Source: Anaerolineaceae bacterium UBA700 (lineage in GTDB: Bacteria > Chloroflexota > Anaerolineae > Anaerolineales > Anaerolineaceae). From it: a stretch of DNA of 8,720 nt. This document shows, piece by piece, positions 6,603 through 8,720 of the stretch. Made by a program: the position numbers and the translations under genes. The stretch is taken from positions 1 to 8,720 of the forward strand of contig DBMK01000241.1 in NCBI GenBank assembly GCA_002298885.1. The letters run 5' to 3'. The stretch's first letter is position 1; every line of letters starts with the position of its first letter. The notes under the pieces were generated by a model that saw only the letters and a program-made list of their open reading frames with translations, was not told the DNA's origin and searched no databases.

Positions 6603-7708
6603 CGCCGGTTTCTGCCTGGCCGCAAGCTCTGCACGCTTGGGACGAAGAGATCGCCTGGTTGCCGGGCGTGCACGTGCTCCAATCCCAGGAATGGGCCCAG
6701 GTCAAGGCCGAATATGGCTGGTCGCCGCTTCCCCAGGTTTGGCGCGACGGCGCAGGGCAGGTGCAGGCCGCGGCATTGGTGCTCGAAAGGGTGGTCTCTC
6801 CATTGGGTCTGCGTGTGCTGTATGCACCGCGCGGACCGCTGCTGGATTGGAACGACGCCGGATTGAGGGGGCGAGTCCTTGACGGTCTACAGACACTGGC
6901 GCGCCGCAGGCGAGCCATCTTTATCAAGATCGACCCGGAGGTCATCCTGGGTGAGGGCGTCCCCGGAACGCAGGAAGCGTGCGAAAATCAAACCGGCCGG
7001 CAGGTCCAGGCTGAGCTTGCCGGCAGGGGCTGGCACCTCTCAGGCGAGCAGATCCAGTTCCGCAACACGGTATGGGTGGACCTGGGCCTCCCCGAGGAGG
7101 AGCGCCTGGCGCGGCTCAAACAAAAATGGCGCTACAATCTACGCCTGGCGCAGCGCAAGGGGGTCAGCGTGCGGCCCGGAGCGGAAGAAGACCTGGTGCT
7201 GCTGTACCGCATGTACGCCGAAACTTCGGTGCGAGACGGATTCGTCATCCGCCCTGAGGCGTATTACCGTACAGTGTGGCAAACCTTCATGCGCCAGGGG
7301 ATGGCGACGCCCCTGTTGGCCGAGGTGGAGGGGCAGGCGGTGGCCGGCCTGATGTTGTTCCATTTCGCTGGCCGGGCCTGGTACCTGTACGGCATGTCGC
7401 GCGAACTCCAGCGCGATAAGATGCCCAATTACATGCTGCAGTGGGAGGCCATGAACCGGGCGGCAGCCCTGGGCTGCAAGACCTACGACCTGTGGGGCGC
7501 CCCGGACGTGTTCGACGATTCGGACTCTATGTGGGGCGTCTTCCGGTTCAAGGAAGGCATGGGAGGCCGGGTGATCCGCACGATAGGGGCCTGGGATTAC
7601 CCGGTGCTGCCCTGGTTCTATTCGGCCTACACGCGCCTGCTGCCCCGCCTGCTGGATATTTTGCGGCGCCGGGGCAAGGAGAAGACGAAGAGGGAGGTGA
7701 GCTTATGA
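6599..7708 (+). CDS. FemAB/FemX-like aminoacyltransferase, second paralogue
   Basis: This 369-residue protein is a tandem paralogue of the preceding gene, and the same motifs recur in the same order: VLQSQEWAQVKAEYGW (26-41), LYAPRGPL, RRRAIFIKIDP, KQKWRYNLRLAQRKG (174-188), WYLYGMS, YMLQWEAM, YDLWGAPDVF and GVFRFKEGMGG. It differs by a slightly longer N-terminus, an insertion of about 15-17 residues after IKIDPE (around VPGTQEACENQTG), and a basic C-terminal tail rich in Arg and Lys (about residues 343-369). FemABX paralogues often act sequentially at different positions of one bridge, as FemA and FemB do. A similar division of labour, or a heterodimer, is inference here. The start ATG overlaps the first paralogue's stop, preceded by purine-rich GAGGTGGTGAGGGGGG. 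The last codons carry the ribosome site of the next gene. Confidence 0.9.
   Translation: MTPVSAWPQALHAWDEEIAWLPGVHVLQSQEWAQVKAEYGWSPLPQVWRDGAGQVQAAALVLERVVSPLGLRVLYAPRGPLLDWNDAGLRGRVLDGLQTLARRRRAIFIKIDPEVILGEGVPGTQEACENQTGRQVQAELAGRGWHLSGEQIQFRNTVWVDLGLPEEERLARLKQKWRYNLRLAQRKGVSVRPGAEEDLVLLYRMYAETSVRDGFVIRPEAYYRTVWQTFMRQGMATPLLAEVEGQAVAGLMLFHFAGRAWYLYGMSRELQRDKMPNYMLQWEAMNRAAALGCKTYDLWGAPDVFDDSDSMWGVFRFKEGMGGRVIRTIGAWDYPVLPWFYSAYTRLLPRLLDILRRRGKEKTKREVSL
7693..7700 (+). promoter_or_regulatory. Strong ribosome binding site before the PLP enzyme
   Basis: GGAGGTGA, nearly a full complement of the 16S rRNA 3' end, lies in the last codons of the second FemAB gene, 4 bases before ATG at 7705. It fixes that start and rejects the upstream extension of the frame. 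It is the best ribosome site in the window, so this gene may be translated more efficiently than its coupled neighbours. Confidence 0.8.
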
Positions 7709-8664
7709 TCCCGCGTATCCGCATTGCCCATTTGCCCACGCCGGTCGAAGCCATGCCGCGCTTGAGCGCGGCCCTGGGCGGGCCGCGCCTGTGGGTCAAG
7801 CGCGACGACCAGACCGGCCTGGCCTTCGGCGGCAACAAGACCCGCAAGTTGGAATTTGTCCTGGCCGAAGCCCAGGCGAACGGGGCGCGTACCCTGGTCA
7901 CCACCGGGGCGGCTCAATCCAACCATTGCCGCCAGACAGCCGCCCTGGCTGCCCGCATGGGGCTGGACTGCATCCTGGTGCTGAGCGGCGACCCGGCCAC
8001 GGTGCCCACCGGTAATCTGCTGCTCGACAATTTATTCGGCGCCGAGATCGTGTGGACGAGCCGCGAACAGCGCCCGGCCGCGCTGCAAAAAGCGTTCGAC
8101 CGGGCCTGGGAGGGCGGGCGCCGGCCTTATTTGATCCCGCTGGGCGCCTCCAACCCGGTGGGCGCCCTGGGCTATGCTTATGCCTTCGAAGAGCTGATAA
8201 GCCAGGCGGTGGCCCCGGATTGGATCGTGCTGGCTTCATCCTCCGGCGGCACGCAGGCCGGGCTGGTGTTGGGCGCCAGGCGGGCCGCCTGGGGCGGCAA
8301 GATCCTGGGGATCAGCATCGATGAGCCGCGCGACCATCTCAGGACGGTGGTGGCCGGGCTGGCCACTGAAGCATCCGAGCGCTTTGGGCCGAAGATCCAT
8401 TTTGAGCCCGACGAGATCCTGGTAAACGCCGACTACCTCGGCGGAGGCTATGGGGTTGCTGCCGGGCCGGAGGTCGAGGCGATCCGCCTATTTGCCGGCA
8501 GCGAAGGGCTGCTGCTGGACCCGGTCTACACCGGCCGGGCCGCGGCGGGGATGATCGATTTGATCCGTAAAGGGTTCTTCAAAAGAGACGAGACCGTGCT
8601 GTTCTGGCATACCGGCGGCGCGCCGGCTTTGTTTGCCCAACAATATTCAAATCTGTTTTATTAA
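7705..8664 (+). CDS. dcyD: D-cysteine desulfhydrase-like PLP enzyme (ACC deaminase family)
   Basis: This 319-residue fold type II PLP enzyme most resembles D-cysteine desulfhydrase, which converts D-cysteine to pyruvate, H2S and ammonia. LWVKRDDQTGLAFGGNKTRKLE (residues 29-50) holds the PLP-binding Lys45. AAQSNHCRQTAA contains Ser72-Asn73, the counterpart of the ACC deaminase SNQTR site. A phosphate-binding loop is seen in SSSGGTQAGL. Two positions separate the two activities: ACC deaminases carry Glu after the Tyr and Leu after the His, whereas here they are Tyr275-Thr276 (DPVYTGRA) and His302-Thr303 (HTGGAPALF), as in D-cysteine desulfhydrases. This argues against ACC deaminase. Length is normal. 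The ATG overlaps the FemAB stop. The frame stays open back to 7441, but that part overlaps the FemAB gene and is a shadow. The symbol is by family resemblance; other D-amino acid or sulfonate substrates are possible. Confidence 0.88.
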   Translation: MIPRIRIAHLPTPVEAMPRLSAALGGPRLWVKRDDQTGLAFGGNKTRKLEFVLAEAQANGARTLVTTGAAQSNHCRQTAALAARMGLDCILVLSGDPATVPTGNLLLDNLFGAEIVWTSREQRPAALQKAFDRAWEGGRRPYLIPLGASNPVGALGYAYAFEELISQAVAPDWIVLASSSGGTQAGLVLGARRAAWGGKILGISIDEPRDHLRTVVAGLATEASERFGPKIHFEPDEILVNADYLGGGYGVAAGPEVEAIRLFAGSEGLLLDPVYTGRAAAGMIDLIRKGFFKRDETVLFWHTGGAPALFAQQYSNLFY

Positions 8665-8706
8665 CTCGATTTGATACCACGTTTTTGACCTAACCCCCCG
8701 GCCCCC

Positions 8707-8720
8707 TTCCCTGAAGGGAA
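8707..8720. repeat. Palindrome cut by the window end
   Basis: TTCCCT (8707-8712) and AGGGAA (8715-8720) are perfect reverse complements around GA. They are preceded by CCCCC at 8702-8706, which would pair with a G run if one follows beyond the window. The C-rich lead-in (TAACCCCCCGGCCCCC) gives it the look of an intergenic GC-rich hairpin or dispersed repeat. The 56 bases after the last stop contain no gene and no other feature I can support. Whether this is the operon terminator cannot be judged, because what follows the stem is not visible. Confidence 0.55.

Noticed and set aside
7441..7704. N-terminal extension of the PLP enzyme by 88 codons
   Set aside because: It overlaps the second FemAB gene, reads as low-complexity Gly/Pro/Arg, and a strong ribosome site precedes the ATG at 7705.

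Overview
The window is GC-rich (well over half G+C by eye) except for the first ~130 bases. It carries one tightly packed plus-strand gene cluster from a bacterium with an envelope polysaccharide and a FemAB-type cell-wall enzyme complement. Gene content, codon style and the GC-rich palindromes between genes are compatible with a Chloroflexota (Anaerolineae-like) genome. That placement is an impression from pattern recognition, not a database result, and should be held loosely.

Layout: an AT-rich leader (1-142) contains a candidate promoter and a perfect 17-bp inverted repeat. It is followed by a RidA-family imine/enamine deaminase (143-523), an OmpR/PhoB-type response regulator (526-1209), its membrane-bound sensor histidine kinase (1209-2657), an ExoA-like family 2 glycosyltransferase (2654-3652) and a membrane-anchored FlaA1/CapD/WbpM-like nucleotide-sugar dehydratase/epimerase (3649-5541). 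A 77-bp gap with a perfect 11-bp hairpin separates these from two tandem FemAB/FemX-like aminoacyltransferase paralogues (5619-6602 and 6599-7708) and a D-cysteine desulfhydrase-like PLP enzyme (7705-8664). The last 56 bases have no gene and end inside another palindrome that the window edge cuts.

Adjacent genes overlap by 1 to 4 bases or are 2 bases apart, except at the 5542-5618 gap. This indicates co-transcription and translational coupling, at least within 143-5541 and within 5619-8664. A simple reading is a regulated envelope operon. The two-component system senses an envelope or external signal. The glycosyltransferase and dehydratase build a surface polysaccharide. The FemAB pair transfers amino acids to peptidoglycan precursor or another envelope acceptor. 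The RidA and D-cysteine desulfhydrase genes at the two ends could be biochemically linked, because beta-eliminating PLP enzymes release 2-aminoacrylate, the type of product RidA clears. No RNA gene, CRISPR array, insertion sequence or phage gene was seen. No wholly novel system is evident. The most interesting points are the gene combination and the three different palindromes in the non-coding gaps.
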